A stretch of 64,000 nt of DNA from Brevibacillus brevis (GCF_031583145.1 NZ_CP134050.1:282501-346500), one strand, 5' to 3'. Shown: positions 53,009-62,819, counted from the stretch's first letter. Notes: generated by a model not told the origin, from the letters alone. Translations and numbers: made by a program.

Positions 53009-55185
53009 ACAAAGAGTTCCGTCAAGCGGTTCGGGGGGCAAGCTGGCAGGACGTCAAGGATGTGCGGTTTACTCCCGAGCTGGAGGCGAGAATCCTTGAC
53101 CAGGCCGTCAAGAGGAGGAAGAGAAATTTCCGGAAGCTTTACACGGGAGCGGCAGCGATCGCCTGCGTGGTTGCAGCATTTACGGTTTGGAATCCGGGAG
53201 CATCGGGGCTTCGCGAGCAATGGCGGCAATCGGCGGCGGCCCTGTCTGAGAAAAAAGATGAGGCGACGCTGCAAAAGGCACTGGCGCCGCTCTTGAAGGC
53301 GATTCCTGAACTGAGCAGCTACCGTGTGGAAATCAAGGGAACGGCTGGCAACGTGATCAACGCGCTTTTGCGAAAACAGGACGGGGTTTATGCTAAAGTA
53401 GCTGTCAACAAGAACACCGGCCAGCTGGAGGTGTTCAAGTGGTCGGCGGAAGGCGGCAGCGAGAAAATACCTTCCAGACAGCTGGCCAGCGAAAAGGCGG
53501 CCGCTTTCCTGAAGGCCTATCTCGGGAAGAATTTCGGGCAATACCAAGAGATGGCTGCAGGTGAAATCGTGCGTTCGAAAAGCCGCTTCCTGGATCTGGA
53601 CGTGGAGGGGCTGTACGTGACCTACAAGCAGGTGGAGGACAATCAAGCAGTGCCGTTTACCGATATCTCCGTATGGGTGGATGGAGTGGGCCGCATCGTA
53701 TCGTTCGGCAAAGTGAACGAGTCCGAGCGTGTGCTTCTGACCAAGCTGCAAAAAGCGCTTCCCGAGCTGCAAGACGACGCTGTATTGGCAAACAAGGAAC
53801 AAGGCGGGGGAGGCTACTCGCTGGCGCTGGCCAATGCCGACAACCAGGGAAGCACGGCTTTCATCGGAATGTCGGGAAATGGTGACATGCTCAGAAGCTA
53901 CAGCCTGGAAAATCCAAAGGACGGAAAAACCGAACGGGCACCCAAGTCGCTGGCGGTCGAACGAGCCAGCCAGTTTTTGCAAAGCGTGCTCGGAGACGAC
54001 TGGAAACAGTATCGGGAGACAGGAACATCCACCGCCCTGGATTATATGCGCTATTACAACGGGATTCCTGTTTGGGAGGACACCCTTTCTGTCGAGGTGG
54101 ATAAAGAGGGCCGTGTCCGCTACTACAACAAACGGGCGGATTCCTACGAGCTTTCCGCTTTGCCGGACCAAGCAACGGCGATATCCAAGCAGGAAGCCGA
54201 GGCGGAATTGATGAAAAACATGAAGCTGCGCTATGCAGAACACGCCGTGATCAAGCGTGATCCACAGTCCCGTGAGGCCACGGAGGTACGCCCGATACTG
54301 GAGTACACTCCTGCAGTCGGCTCCATGGAAATCGGCCAGCCCCGTTCCTTGTACTGGTACATCGATGCCGCGACCGGAAAAATCCAGTATGGAACCGGCA
54401 ATAATGGCTTTGCCTACGACCAGCTCGCTTCCCATGAACCGATCACTCTACATGGCGGAAAGCCCGGCTCGATGGTGACCGTCCATACCAAGGAAGAGGC
54501 AGCTGGTTTGTTGGCAAACGAAATGGGCGTAGATGTAAACGGCCTGCCCTTCAGGGAACGTACAGAGGAAAATGGACCTTTCGGGAAAGAAAATGTGTTC
54601 ACGTGGGAGACGAAAGAAGGAAAGAGGCTGGAAGTCCAATCGAATGCGGAAACGGGGCAAGTCACGGAGATCTCGATTCCGCGAGCCGATGCCAATCAGA
54701 CTGTATCCCAGAAGGAGGCGTTCCAGGAAGCGGTACGGATGCTCGAAAAGTACGCAGACTCCACAGTAACGGAAGTGCAGGTGAGCCAAATCGTTCAGCC
54801 GGTCGAGGCAAATCCGGTATCGTCCGGCAGCTGGGCCTTTGAATTTATCAAGAGCTACGAAGGTGTTCCCGTGATTGAGGATGATCCGGATGAAGCCTAT
54901 GTGGTTGAGGTCGATCCAGCGACAGGGAAAGCCATCGGGTTTTCGAATCGTACGCAGATCCGGGAAGAAGTCGCTTTGCCCGACAAGACCCGGGCGGTGC
55001 CTGTCGAGAAGGCGGCCTTGGAATATTTGGCCCATCAGCCGCTGCAATTAGTCTACACGATCGAAGGAGTCGAGGGAGAGGAAAAGGGAACGCCGAAGCT
55101 GATTTACGTGCCAATCAGCGACAAGGCGTATGCCGGTCAATTGATCCGAATCGATGCGATTACCGGAAAAGCAGTAATTCCGTAG
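52999..55185 (+). CDS. Membrane anti-sigma-like protein with YcdB/PepSY repeats
   Basis: A 728-residue protein whose N-terminal cytosolic part (1-42), start MDVDKEFRQAV, probably binds the ECF factor. One membrane helix spans about 43-65 (KLYTGAAAIACVVAAFTVW). The large outer part holds repeated YcdB/YcdC-PepSY units, each with pattern EA...L......Y.V..D..TGKI. Four or more are visible (for example DAATGKIQYG, VDPATGKAIGF and IDAITGKAVI). PepSY-type modules often inhibit proteases, so it may link wall or protease status to the sigma factor. Confidence 0.75.
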   Translation: MDVDKEFRQAVRGASWQDVKDVRFTPELEARILDQAVKRRKRNFRKLYTGAAAIACVVAAFTVWNPGASGLREQWRQSAAALSEKKDEATLQKALAPLLKAIPELSSYRVEIKGTAGNVINALLRKQDGVYAKVAVNKNTGQLEVFKWSAEGGSEKIPSRQLASEKAAAFLKAYLGKNFGQYQEMAAGEIVRSKSRFLDLDVEGLYVTYKQVEDNQAVPFTDISVWVDGVGRIVSFGKVNESERVLLTKLQKALPELQDDAVLANKEQGGGGYSLALANADNQGSTAFIGMSGNGDMLRSYSLENPKDGKTERAPKSLAVERASQFLQSVLGDDWKQYRETGTSTALDYMRYYNGIPVWEDTLSVEVDKEGRVRYYNKRADSYELSALPDQATAISKQEAEAELMKNMKLRYAEHAVIKRDPQSREATEVRPILEYTPAVGSMEIGQPRSLYWYIDAATGKIQYGTGNNGFAYDQLASHEPITLHGGKPGSMVTVHTKEEAAGLLANEMGVDVNGLPFRERTEENGPFGKENVFTWETKEGKRLEVQSNAETGQVTEISIPRADANQTVSQKEAFQEAVRMLEKYADSTVTEVQVSQIVQPVEANPVSSGSWAFEFIKSYEGVPVIEDDPDEAYVVEVDPATGKAIGFSNRTQIREEVALPDKTRAVPVEKAALEYLAHQPLQLVYTIEGVEGEEKGTPKLIYVPISDKAYAGQLIRIDAITGKAVIP

Positions 55186-55206
55186 GAGAATGGACATGGA
55201 GAGAAG

Positions 55207-55244
55207 AAAGCGGATGGTGGACGCAGGGTCCCGCCATCCGCTTC
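55207..55244 (+). terminator. Terminator after the sigma/anti-sigma pair
   Basis: GAAAGCGGATGG pairs with CCATCCGCTTC around about 15 bases, then CTTTGATTTT. T-run is imperfect. Confidence 0.65.
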
Positions 55245-55344
55245 TTTGATTTTCGTCAGCTGCTACTTGGCGCTGATCTCTCCCTTCCTTGACCATGAGT
55301 ATGGGAGAGAGAGGGAGAGGCGTATTGTAATTCATTGCTCTTCT

Positions 55345-56151
55345 CTAACGCGATACCGCATACCGCTGGGGAGTGGTCCCGACGACCTTGAAGAAGGCCC
55401 TCGCAAAATGGCTCTGGTCGTAAAAACCCGCTTCCGCCGCAATTTCAGCAATGGGCCGTTTTTCGGCAAGCGCGATCTTGGCGTGATTGATCCGCAGCAG
55501 GTTCTGGTACGCATGCGGAGGCACGTTCGTTCCTTTTTTGAATAGGCGGATCAGATGGAATCGGCTGATACCCGCGATCCGTTTCAATTCTTCCAGCGTG
55601 ACCCGTTCGGTGTAGTGAGCGTGGAGATACTCCCGAATCAGTCTGATATACCGTTGCTCACGATCGCTTCGGGAGGCATGATCCAGATCGAGCGTATGCG
55701 GGGTGACGATCGCCTGAATCAGCTCAGCGAGCCAGCTTTCAATCACCAGCGGCTCTTCTGCTGAGGCGAGACTTTCCACTACACGGCAAATGAGTCGGCG
55801 GCAATCGTGATTCTTGCGTCCTTCCAGTAAAAACGGGATACGGAGCTGCTCCAGCTCGCCAGGCTCCAATTGCTTCAGCCAATCCGGCTGAATGAACAGC
55901 ATCCTGTATTTCCATTGCGTTTGTTGGCGGGGATGACAGGCGTGCAGCATGTGCGGCGGAAAACTGATGACCCTGCCCGCTTCCACAGGGTACATCCTCC
56001 CGTCACACCAGGCGCTGGTTTCTCCCTCATCGATCAAGCCGATCGAATACTCCCCGTGGAAGTGTTTCTGGTAGGCCAAATCGCTCTTGGTGCATTGCTT
56101 CGCCTCCAGGAAAGGCAAAGCCTCGCTTCGGTAAAAGGTCACATCAGCCAT
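55345..56151 (-). CDS. AraC-family regulator with cupin sensor
   Basis: A 268-residue regulator. The N-terminal cupin-like domain (HFHGEYSIGLIDEGE, about 33-47, and VISFPPHMLHACHP) senses a ligand; the C-terminal two helix-turn-helix motifs include ITLEELKRIAGISRFHLIRL-like VTLEELKRIAGISRFHLIRL and AEAGFYDQSHFARAFFKVVG. ATG at 56151 follows GGGGAGAGG; 56175 is an alternative. No target gene is adjacent, apart from the truncated acetyltransferase upstream. Confidence 0.87.
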   Translation of the reverse strand: MADVTFYRSEALPFLEAKQCTKSDLAYQKHFHGEYSIGLIDEGETSAWCDGRMYPVEAGRVISFPPHMLHACHPRQQTQWKYRMLFIQPDWLKQLEPGELEQLRIPFLLEGRKNHDCRRLICRVVESLASAEEPLVIESWLAELIQAIVTPHTLDLDHASRSDREQRYIRLIREYLHAHYTERVTLEELKRIAGISRFHLIRLFKKGTNVPPHAYQNLLRINHAKIALAEKRPIAEIAAEAGFYDQSHFARAFFKVVGTTPQRYAVSR

Positions 56152-56395
56152 TTCTGTCAGTTCCTCTCCCCACATGTGCTCTCCGCTTTCGCCCTGCTAG
56201 CCGGGCGAACCTGCGGATAGCCAATTTCCGGTCCTTTTTCTGCTCTTTGGTTTTCATTTTATCACAACAAAATCCCCCGTAGAAACGATGCGGCAACAGA
56301 ATGAAACACCCTCATCTTTTCGGGAGAAGGGGCGGCTCAACTGACCATGTACACAGGGGACAAACTGACTCTTGCAGAGGGAGTAGCCTATCCTT

Positions 56396-56596
56396 ATGAT
56401 GAGGTCACTATGGTACGACAGACGATCGCAAAGAGCGCTGGAACGAATCGGGGCGAAGAAGGAGGGAGTTTTCCGCAAGCACAGAATCAAAGCGGACGGC
56501 TCCATCCACGATAATGTGTTTTACAGCATCCTCGATACGGAATGGACCGAGGTCAAAGCCAACCTCCACGATCTGCTGGAGAGAACATATAAATAA
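56396..56596 (+). pseudogene. C-terminal fragment of a GNAT acetyltransferase
   Basis: Sixty-six codons ending in TAA read RSQRALERIGAKKEGVFRKH, then DNVFYSILDTEW, the usual tail of RimJ/RimL-type acetyltransferases. The N-terminal two-thirds are absent, and the upstream bases show no matching frame. It is probably a remnant. Confidence 0.7.
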
Positions 56597-56747
56597 AGGC
56601 GACGACAGGAAAGAGCCATCGCCATGGGCGTATTCGCTGCCTTTGCAAAACCATCCAAAATCATCACAGGTGGGCAGTCGGAATGGCAATGCTCCGGCGG
56701 TTTTTGAATTGCTTTTACCTAGAGGCGGAGAATGCCGCCTAAGGAAG

Positions 56748-56785
56748 AACCGACCTTTCTGTAAGGAAGAAAGGTCGGTTTTTTT
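56748..56785. terminator. Bidirectional terminator
   Basis: AACCGACCTTTCT pairs with AGAAAGGTCGGTT around seven bases, followed by a run of Ts. It lies just beyond the stop of the minus-strand gene at 56804. Confidence 0.85.
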
Positions 56786-56803
56786 GCGGGAGTTCCTTCG
56801 CAG

Positions 56804-57343
56804 CTATTTGTTTTGAGGCTCGAACCGGTAGTTGTAGGTCTTGAATCCGGATGAGGAATAAAAGATCCCGATTTGCTGTACTTCACCCGGCTCGAGGTGC
56901 ACATCCTCGTATGTCCGCTCATCCAGCTCCTGTCCTTGCTCGTCGTAAATCTGTACGGACAGGCGTCCGTCGAAACGGGAAGTGTCCGTGTAATTCCCGG
57001 CGTAGACGTAGATTTTGTAATCGCCGTCCTTGGTTTGGAAGGAGCCGGCCGCGGCAGCCAGGCGGTCGATTTCGCGGGCTGATCCTCCGATTCGCTGCAT
57101 TTTTTCCTCATAGTGGTGAACGATTTGCTCGCGCATCCAACTGTCGATCGACTTCTCCTGATAGGTAATGGTGGCGATCGGGATTGTCGTAATGACGTAG
57201 AGAAGCACCATGGCGCCTATTCCGCTGCGCAGCACGACACGCTTTTCGTATCCTCCGGCAAGGAGAGCGATCCAGGCGATCGCAATCAGCACTACCGTAA
57301 TCCAGTGCCAGTTGGAGAAAAACATCTCGGGATAGAGCGTCAC
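56804..57343 (-). CDS. Unknown membrane protein
   Basis: A 179-residue protein from a GTG start with AAGGAGGAG upstream; an in-frame ATG at 57397 lacks a site. Two membrane helices near the N-terminus (about 15-30 and 38-58) are followed by a cytosolic or external domain rich in beta strands (YKIYVYAGNYTDTSRFDGRL, VHLEPGEVQQIGIFYSSSG). I do not recognise a family. It lies 97 bases downstream of another unknown membrane protein and probably shares its transcript. Confidence 0.6.
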   Translation of the reverse strand: MTLYPEMFFSNWHWITVVLIAIAWIALLAGGYEKRVVLRSGIGAMVLLYVITTIPIATITYQEKSIDSWMREQIVHHYEEKMQRIGGSAREIDRLAAAAGSFQTKDGDYKIYVYAGNYTDTSRFDGRLSVQIYDEQGQELDERTYEDVHLEPGEVQQIGIFYSSSGFKTYNYRFEPQNK

Positions 57344-57440
57344 TGCCGTCTCCTCCTTTCGTTGTCCTGTCGGTTTGGGACGGGCCGGTTTTGCCAAAGG
57401 AATCCCTGTCCGAAGTCACTGGCCTTGCTGTGCATGACGG

Positions 57441-58604
57441 CTACCTCCGCCTTCTTCGGCGCAGCCAGTATTGGATCCCGAACAAGGGCCAGATGGCTAT
57501 CGCCATGAGGATGACCGCGGCGATGGCGGATGAGTAAAACTCGTCTCCGGGCCCGGCCTCGACTTCCGGCATGAAGGCGCCAGAGAACGTCCACAAGGCG
57601 AAGGATCCGAGAAGGAAGCGCAGTGGAACCCGAAACGTCAAAGGCTGAGCCAAGTATTGATAGGCCGCCGCCGAAACGAGCAGCACAAGGAAGCACAGGC
57701 CCGTGCCGTCTTCGTCTACAAGCCCCGCGTCGGCCAGCTTGATCGAGACCAATAAAAACACAAGCAGCAGGGCGAAAATGGCCAAGGTCGACCGTCGCGG
57801 TTTCCAGCTTGAACGTCGAGGGCCTGTGTGTTCGACGGCAGCCCCGCCGGGTTTCGCGGAGCTTTCCGAGGTGTTCCTTAACCGGGCCGCCTCCTCTCGC
57901 TCGAGCTCGATTAAGATCGAATTTAGTTCAAACTCCAAATGGCGTTCCAAAGAAAATGGCTTCGAGTTGATCTCGTCCTCCAACAGGCGGAGCTGCTGCT
58001 CTTCGGTCAATGGGAAGAGCAGCTTGTTCGTCGCCCGGAACGGGATGCCGCGGTTTTGCAGCTCCTTCACCCACAACTCCGCTTCCCCGACTTCGTAGAA
58101 AGGCACAGGCACGACGCGCCGCTGCGCTCCCTCCTGATAAACGGCATAGAGGATGGGCAAAACGTGGAAAACCGGCTGCTCTTCCGTCATTTTGCTCTTG
58201 CGGTAGGCGTAATGATACTGCGCGATGTACTTAGAAACGTAGATACACTCCACCCGCTCGAGAGGGATGGCATCCTCCCGAACGGTACGGGCGTCGTGAT
58301 TGTAAATACGAAACGCGATCTGATCCGCATAGAGCCGATATCGGCTGAGGAGACGATTTTTCCGGATCGCCGCCCGCAAATAGCCGATGGAAAACTTTAC
58401 AAGCCATGCACCAGGAAGCAGCAGGAGCAAAAGCAGATAAGTCCAGGATTGAAACTGATAGACCAGATAAACGGGTCCGGCAATCAGAGCGATTCCGAGT
58501 GCGATCAGAAAGCACATGGCTTCGAATGTCAAAATCCAGTAGAAGGGCTCCATGCGGCGGTCGACGCGTTCATGGATGAAGCTTCGATCGGCAGAGTCAA
58601 TCAA
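57441..58604 (-). CDS. Unknown multi-pass membrane protein
   Basis: A 387-residue protein from a probable TTG start with GGAGG upstream. Two helices lie near the N-terminus (about 18-40 and 44-62), a cytosolic middle domain follows (about 80-250), and four helices near the C-terminus, the last followed by an Arg-rich tail (YWLRRRRRR). The middle part contains EEQLRLLEDEINS and RHLEFELNSILIELEREEA, predicted helical. No family recognised. It is divergent from the acid phosphatase gene. Confidence 0.6.
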   Translation of the reverse strand: MIDSADRSFIHERVDRRMEPFYWILTFEAMCFLIALGIALIAGPVYLVYQFQSWTYLLLLLLLPGAWLVKFSIGYLRAAIRKNRLLSRYRLYADQIAFRIYNHDARTVREDAIPLERVECIYVSKYIAQYHYAYRKSKMTEEQPVFHVLPILYAVYQEGAQRRVVPVPFYEVGEAELWVKELQNRGIPFRATNKLLFPLTEEQQLRLLEDEINSKPFSLERHLEFELNSILIELEREEAARLRNTSESSAKPGGAAVEHTGPRRSSWKPRRSTLAIFALLLVFLLVSIKLADAGLVDEDGTGLCFLVLLVSAAAYQYLAQPLTFRVPLRFLLGSFALWTFSGAFMPEVEAGPGDEFYSSAIAAVILMAIAIWPLFGIQYWLRRRRRR

Positions 58605-58871
58605 TCTTTTTCCTCCGTTCCCATTCGTTCTCTTCTTTTTTCTTATACGAGTATAGGGATGAAGAAGTTCCAGAAGTGGGAAGCGATTCAAAAGAATGCG
58701 GAAGGCCAGAGCCGATAAGGTCCTGAATAGTAGATTGAATATTCGATTAAATAGAGGGATTTGTCATGGCGCATGGAATAGCAGGATGAGGGAGGTGAAT
58801 GACAGACGCATGAACGTTCATCACCACGGCGTACGGCTGACAAAGGAGAATAAAAGAAAGGGGTGCTTTCC

Positions 58872-59714
58872 ATGCGGACAAGCAAGAAGGCGAAATGGAC
58901 GGCAAGTGTAATGGCCTCGATGGTATTGCTCGTACCGGCAGCGGGTTACGCAGAATCTGCCCAGCAGACGGTGGACAGCCCGGCTCTGTCGAGCAACCCT
59001 CTCGTTGAGCAGAAGGTAGCGGGAACATTGTGGTTGAAGTCGGCGGAAGCAAGGGCTCTCTCGTACCAGGCATTCAACGTCGCAAAGCTGATGTACGACA
59101 AAGCGCTGGCGGAAAATGTGAAAAAGGAAAAGCTGGCGGTCGTGGTCGATATTGACGATACGATCATCGATACGACCGGGTACACGGCGGACGTCATTTT
59201 CGGCCTGGAAGCGTCCGGCGAGGCCTGGACGAAATGGATTCAGTCGCAAGTGGCCGTTCCGTTGCCCGGCTCGGTGGAGTTCCTGAATCACGTGGTGGAG
59301 ACGGGCGGTGATGTCTACTACGTGACCAATCGTCTGCCCGACATCAAAGAGGACACGCTCAAAAGTCTCGAGAAATTAGGCTTCCCGCAGGCCGAGCGGG
59401 ATCATCTCTTCATTCGGGAAGCGGGTATGCCGTCCAGCAAGGAGAGCAGAAGACAGGAGGTGGCCAAGGACCATCAGATCGTCCTGCTCATGGGAGACAA
59501 CTTGGAAGACTTCTCGGACGCGTTCGCTCCCGTGAGCGTCCAGGCGCGTGCGGAAGCTGTCGATCAGGCCAGAGAGTTGTTCGGAAGCCGGTTCATCGTT
59601 TTGCCGAATCCGATGTACGGGGACTGGGAGAAAGCAATCGTGGAAAGCAAGAAAGACCTCACTATCCAGCAGACGAAGGAAATGAAGAGGAAGGCGCTCT
59701 CCGGAAAGGAATGA
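58872..59714 (+). CDS. Secreted class C acid phosphatase (HAD IIIB, e(P4)-like)
   Basis: A 280-residue exported phosphatase. A signal peptide (TASVMASMVLLVPAAGYA, cut near 27) is present but no lipobox Cys, unlike the lipoprotein e(P4). HAD motif I is VVDIDDTI (Asp93 and Asp95), motif II is YYVTNR, and motif III/IV is LLMGDNLEDF. These enzymes release phosphate from nucleotides and other esters outside the cell. AAAGGGG precedes the ATG at 58872; a GTG at 58863 is less likely. Confidence 0.9.
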   Translation: MRTSKKAKWTASVMASMVLLVPAAGYAESAQQTVDSPALSSNPLVEQKVAGTLWLKSAEARALSYQAFNVAKLMYDKALAENVKKEKLAVVVDIDDTIIDTTGYTADVIFGLEASGEAWTKWIQSQVAVPLPGSVEFLNHVVETGGDVYYVTNRLPDIKEDTLKSLEKLGFPQAERDHLFIREAGMPSSKESRRQEVAKDHQIVLLMGDNLEDFSDAFAPVSVQARAEAVDQARELFGSRFIVLPNPMYGDWEKAIVESKKDLTIQQTKEMKRKALSGKE

Positions 59715-59898
59715 AGCCCTTATCCGATAGGAGCATCCGGGCGAGGAACCAAAGACGCTATCGTTTCTCCCCGGCTTTTCTGTGTGCAGCAACGAAAAGA
59801 AGGGATGAAGACTCCACCCGATGACAACGGTGCTTTCTCTTTCAGATGCTGTGGTATAGTGAGAAAACATCCGGCCTAAGAGGGAGGGGGTTTTATCC

Positions 59899-60810
59899 AT
59901 GTCGGCAAAAATTTGGGAGGCGGAATGGGACGTTTCCGAAGACTTGGCCCAGCGGTTGATTGGTCGTCAATTTCCGCAGCTGGCTGCCAGGCCAGTCCGG
60001 AGATTGGGGCATGGCTGGGACAATACCGTTTACAGGGTCGGCGACGAATACGTGTTCCGGTTTCCGCGCAGAGACATCGCAGTGGAGCTGCTCCAGCGGG
60101 AGGGAATGCTGTTGCCGAAGCTGGCGGATCGCTTGCCGATTCCGTTTCCGAAGCCGATGTTTTACGGGGGGGTAGATGACGAGTATCCGTGCCCGTTTCT
60201 GGGATATACGTACGTCTCGGGGACGTTTCCGATCGGGCTTTCGGATGAGCAGCGGACAGCCTCGGCCCCTGTGCTTGCACAGTTTTTGAAAAGTCTCCAC
60301 TCCACTCCGGTATCCATCGCCAAAGAGGCAAGAGCCCCTCTGGACCATCGAAATCTCAGAGATGTCGCCGCTCGCAAGGAGAGGATGCAGCGGTTTTTGT
60401 CCGATCTCTCCGCCTTGACGCAAGAGGAGGAGATCCGCACCGTCGCAGGCTATTTGGAGCGGCTGGAAATAGGGCCGCTGACGCAAAGCGATGTGCTTCT
60501 CCACGGCGATCTGCATTTCAAAAACATGCTGGTAGACGAGGCCGGCCGCCTTTCCGGCATCATCGATTGGGGAGACATAGGGATCGGACACCCCGGCTGC
60601 GACTTGAATATTGTCTACAGCTTCCTGCCGGCAAAGGCACGCTCCCGGTTTTTCGAGGAATACGGAGAAGTGGATGAGGCGACGAAGGGGTTGGCCCGCA
60701 TGATGGCCGTTTACATCCCGATGCTGATTTGGATGCAGGCGCTCGACGCAAAGGAGGAAGCTGTCGCGGCAGAAGCCAGGGCAGTAATCCGGCGGGCACT
60801 GGAAGATTGA
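59899..60810 (+). CDS. Aminoglycoside-phosphotransferase-family kinase
   Basis: A 303-residue small-molecule kinase. The glycine-rich N-lobe is RRLGHGWDNTVYRVG, the catalytic loop is LLHGDLHFKNML (about 200-211) and the metal motif is IIDWGDIGIGHP. Such proteins range from APH/macrolide resistance kinases to housekeeping sugar or choline kinases; substrate unknown. GAGGGAGGGGG precedes the ATG. Confidence 0.87.
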   Translation: MSAKIWEAEWDVSEDLAQRLIGRQFPQLAARPVRRLGHGWDNTVYRVGDEYVFRFPRRDIAVELLQREGMLLPKLADRLPIPFPKPMFYGGVDDEYPCPFLGYTYVSGTFPIGLSDEQRTASAPVLAQFLKSLHSTPVSIAKEARAPLDHRNLRDVAARKERMQRFLSDLSALTQEEEIRTVAGYLERLEIGPLTQSDVLLHGDLHFKNMLVDEAGRLSGIIDWGDIGIGHPGCDLNIVYSFLPAKARSRFFEEYGEVDEATKGLARMMAVYIPMLIWMQALDAKEEAVAAEARAVIRRALED

Positions 60811-60908
60811 TCGGAACAAGGCCATTGCATCGAAAAGAGGGAATGGCAGCAAGTGCTGCCACATATGTCTCAAGAGGAAAATCACCCAGTTGAGGAGGAG
60901 AGGTTTCG

Positions 60909-61373
60909 ATGATCGTCAGCGTAAAGCGAACATCCGCAAATGACCCAGATTTCCGCCTGTTGGTCGAGCTGCTCGACAAGGACTTGTGGCTCCGCTATCC
61001 GGATACACAAGATTTCTTCACGCCGTTTAATGTCATCAAAGAGGATGGCAAAGTCGTAGTGGCTTACGTCGATGGCAGTCCCGCAGGCTGCGGCTGCTTT
61101 CGAGGCATGGATGATCGAAAAACCGTAGAAATCAAGCGAATGTACGTCAAAGACGAAGTGCGGGGCAAAGGGATCGGCAAACGAATCGTGGGCGAACTGG
61201 AAGCATGGGCGCTGGAGGAAGAAAAGACGAGGGCGGTTCTGGAGACCGGCAGGAACCAGCCGGAAGCGGTAGCGCTGTACAAAAAGCTGGGCTATGAAGA
61301 AACGGAAAGGTACGGTCCCTATGTAGACAGTGAAGCGAGCATTTGCATGGGAAAGACGCTGTCTGTCAAATGA
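60909..61373 (+). CDS. GNAT acetyltransferase
   Basis: A 154-residue acetyltransferase with acetyl-CoA loop VKDEVRGKGIGKRIVGELE (about 76-94) and the typical RNQPEAVALYKKLGYEE segment near 118-134. GAGGAGGAGAGG gives the ribosome site. It follows the APH gene by 98 bases and ends at a strong terminator. Confidence 0.9.
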   Translation: MIVSVKRTSANDPDFRLLVELLDKDLWLRYPDTQDFFTPFNVIKEDGKVVVAYVDGSPAGCGCFRGMDDRKTVEIKRMYVKDEVRGKGIGKRIVGELEAWALEEEKTRAVLETGRNQPEAVALYKKLGYEETERYGPYVDSEASICMGKTLSVK

Positions 61374-61434
61374 AGCGGCGAGAGCGGGAGAATCGGCGGA
61401 CGACCAGTATCTCTCTCCAAGGAAGAATGAAACG

Positions 61435-61480
61435 GCACCCGATTGTCAGACCGACCTGACAATGGAAGGTGCTTTTTTTT
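61435..61480 (+). terminator. Terminator after the GNAT gene
   Basis: GCACC and GGTGC close a long stem that includes ATTGTCAG/CTGACAAT, followed by eight Ts. Confidence 0.9.
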
Positions 61481-61572
61481 GTGCGACCGTTTGGCCAAAG
61501 GCAGGCATAATCGGGTCGGGGGAGCCGTAAGGAAAAGAGAGGACAACACAAATGGGGGAAGGAGGGGAGCGT

Positions 61573-62259
61573 ATGGTCGCGAGCCCGTCCGATTATTTGC
61601 TGCTGACGTTGACGGGACTGTTTAGCGCACCCCACTGTATCGGCATGTGCGGGGGCATCATGTCCGCCTGGACGCTGCAATCCCGATCCACCATGCTGCA
61701 GACAGTCATGGCCTACAATACAGGCCGGATCCTCACGTACATGGGGACCGGGGCGTTTATGGGCGTGATCGGATCGTTTGTGGATGCGGCTGGAGCCATC
61801 GTCGGCTTTCAAGGAATCGCGAACATCCTGGGCGGGCTTCTGATTCTGCTGTGGGTCGGCAAAAAGTTCGCGTTGCCGCTCAGCAAATGGTCTGTCCTCC
61901 AGCTGCCCCTCGCGCAGAGCTGGCTGGATAAGCAAAAGAACCGGTCAGGAGCGCTGCCGGTCTTTTTGAGCGGGCTGTTGCTGGGCTTTTTGCCGTGCGG
62001 CTTGACTTATACCATGTACATGAAGGCTGCCGCTTCCGGGAGCGTCGCGGAAGGCGCGCTCACACTCGCTTTCTTCGGGATCGGGACACTGCCCGCCCTC
62101 TTCTTTATGGGGCTGTTTTCGGTCGTTTTGTCCAGGGCCCTCCGCTCCAAAATCTTGCTGATCGCCAATCTGCTGGCCGTCTACATCGGAGTGGTCTCGA
62201 TCTTGCGTGGACTGGTAATCAACGGTTGGGTTCCCCATGTAAACCCGTGGCTGTGGTAA
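61573..62259 (+). CDS. SafE/TauE-like sulfite or metal-export membrane protein
   Basis: A 228-residue membrane protein with six helices of the UPF/SafE-TauE type found beside copper and cytochrome-oxidase genes. Motifs FSAPHCIGMCGGI (about 16-28) and FLPCGLTYTMY (about 139-149) hold paired cysteines and histidine that could bind copper. GGAGGGGAG precedes the ATG at 61573; an ATG at 61552 is less likely. It converges on the FixH-like lipoprotein with a four-base gap. Confidence 0.82.
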   Translation: MVASPSDYLLLTLTGLFSAPHCIGMCGGIMSAWTLQSRSTMLQTVMAYNTGRILTYMGTGAFMGVIGSFVDAAGAIVGFQGIANILGGLLILLWVGKKFALPLSKWSVLQLPLAQSWLDKQKNRSGALPVFLSGLLLGFLPCGLTYTMYMKAAASGSVAEGALTLAFFGIGTLPALFFMGLFSVVLSRALRSKILLIANLLAVYIGVVSILRGLVINGWVPHVNPWLW

Positions 62260-62263
62260 GGGG

Positions 62264-62710
62264 TTACGGCTCCGCGACAAACGGATACACCACCGTCGAG
62301 GTCTTCCCGTCCGCTTCAAACGTGATGTCCGCCTGCCACTCGCCCACCATCGTGGGGACGATTTTCGCGGCGAACTGTCCCGGCTCCCTGTACGACGACG
62401 CCGCATCTACAGCGCCGTGGTCCATGCTTGGCATGGTCAGCCTGACCGAGACTTTCGCGTTCTTCCACCGGTCAGCCTGTTCAGGCGGGAGGGCGATGAG
62501 CAGCTCGTTTTCCTTGAGAATCTTGGGGGGAGCGGGCTGCACGCTCACCTCGACCGTCAGCGAAAAAGGCGCAAACGTCAGCTTTCCCTTCTCGGCGCCG
62601 GTGGGCTGGGATGAAGGGCTTCCGGCTTCGGGACTCGCAGGCGAAGAGCAGGCAGGCAGCAGCAGTACGGCAGCCAACAGAAAAGAGGGCCAGCGATAAG
62701 CTCGTTTCAA
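62264..62710 (-). CDS. FixH/YtkA-like lipoprotein
   Basis: A 148-residue exported lipoprotein with lipobox LLPAC (Cys21) and a beta-rich domain of the YtkA/FixH type (LTMPSMDHGAVDAASSYREP, with a Met-His pair that could hold copper). Members lie near copper ATPases or cytochrome oxidase assembly genes, as here. AAAGCGG-type site precedes the ATG. Confidence 0.8.
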   Translation of the reverse strand: MKRAYRWPSFLLAAVLLLPACSSPASPEAGSPSSQPTGAEKGKLTFAPFSLTVEVSVQPAPPKILKENELLIALPPEQADRWKNAKVSVRLTMPSMDHGAVDAASSYREPGQFAAKIVPTMVGEWQADITFEADGKTSTVVYPFVAEP

Positions 62711-62819
62711 AGGATCACCGCTTTCTTTCCGTCATGCAAGCACCATATCGTATTCGGAAACAGGCGGTTCCATGCCCGCTGCGAGGAAATTTCCCCGTAT
62801 TCCCCCCGTCGCAACGGCG

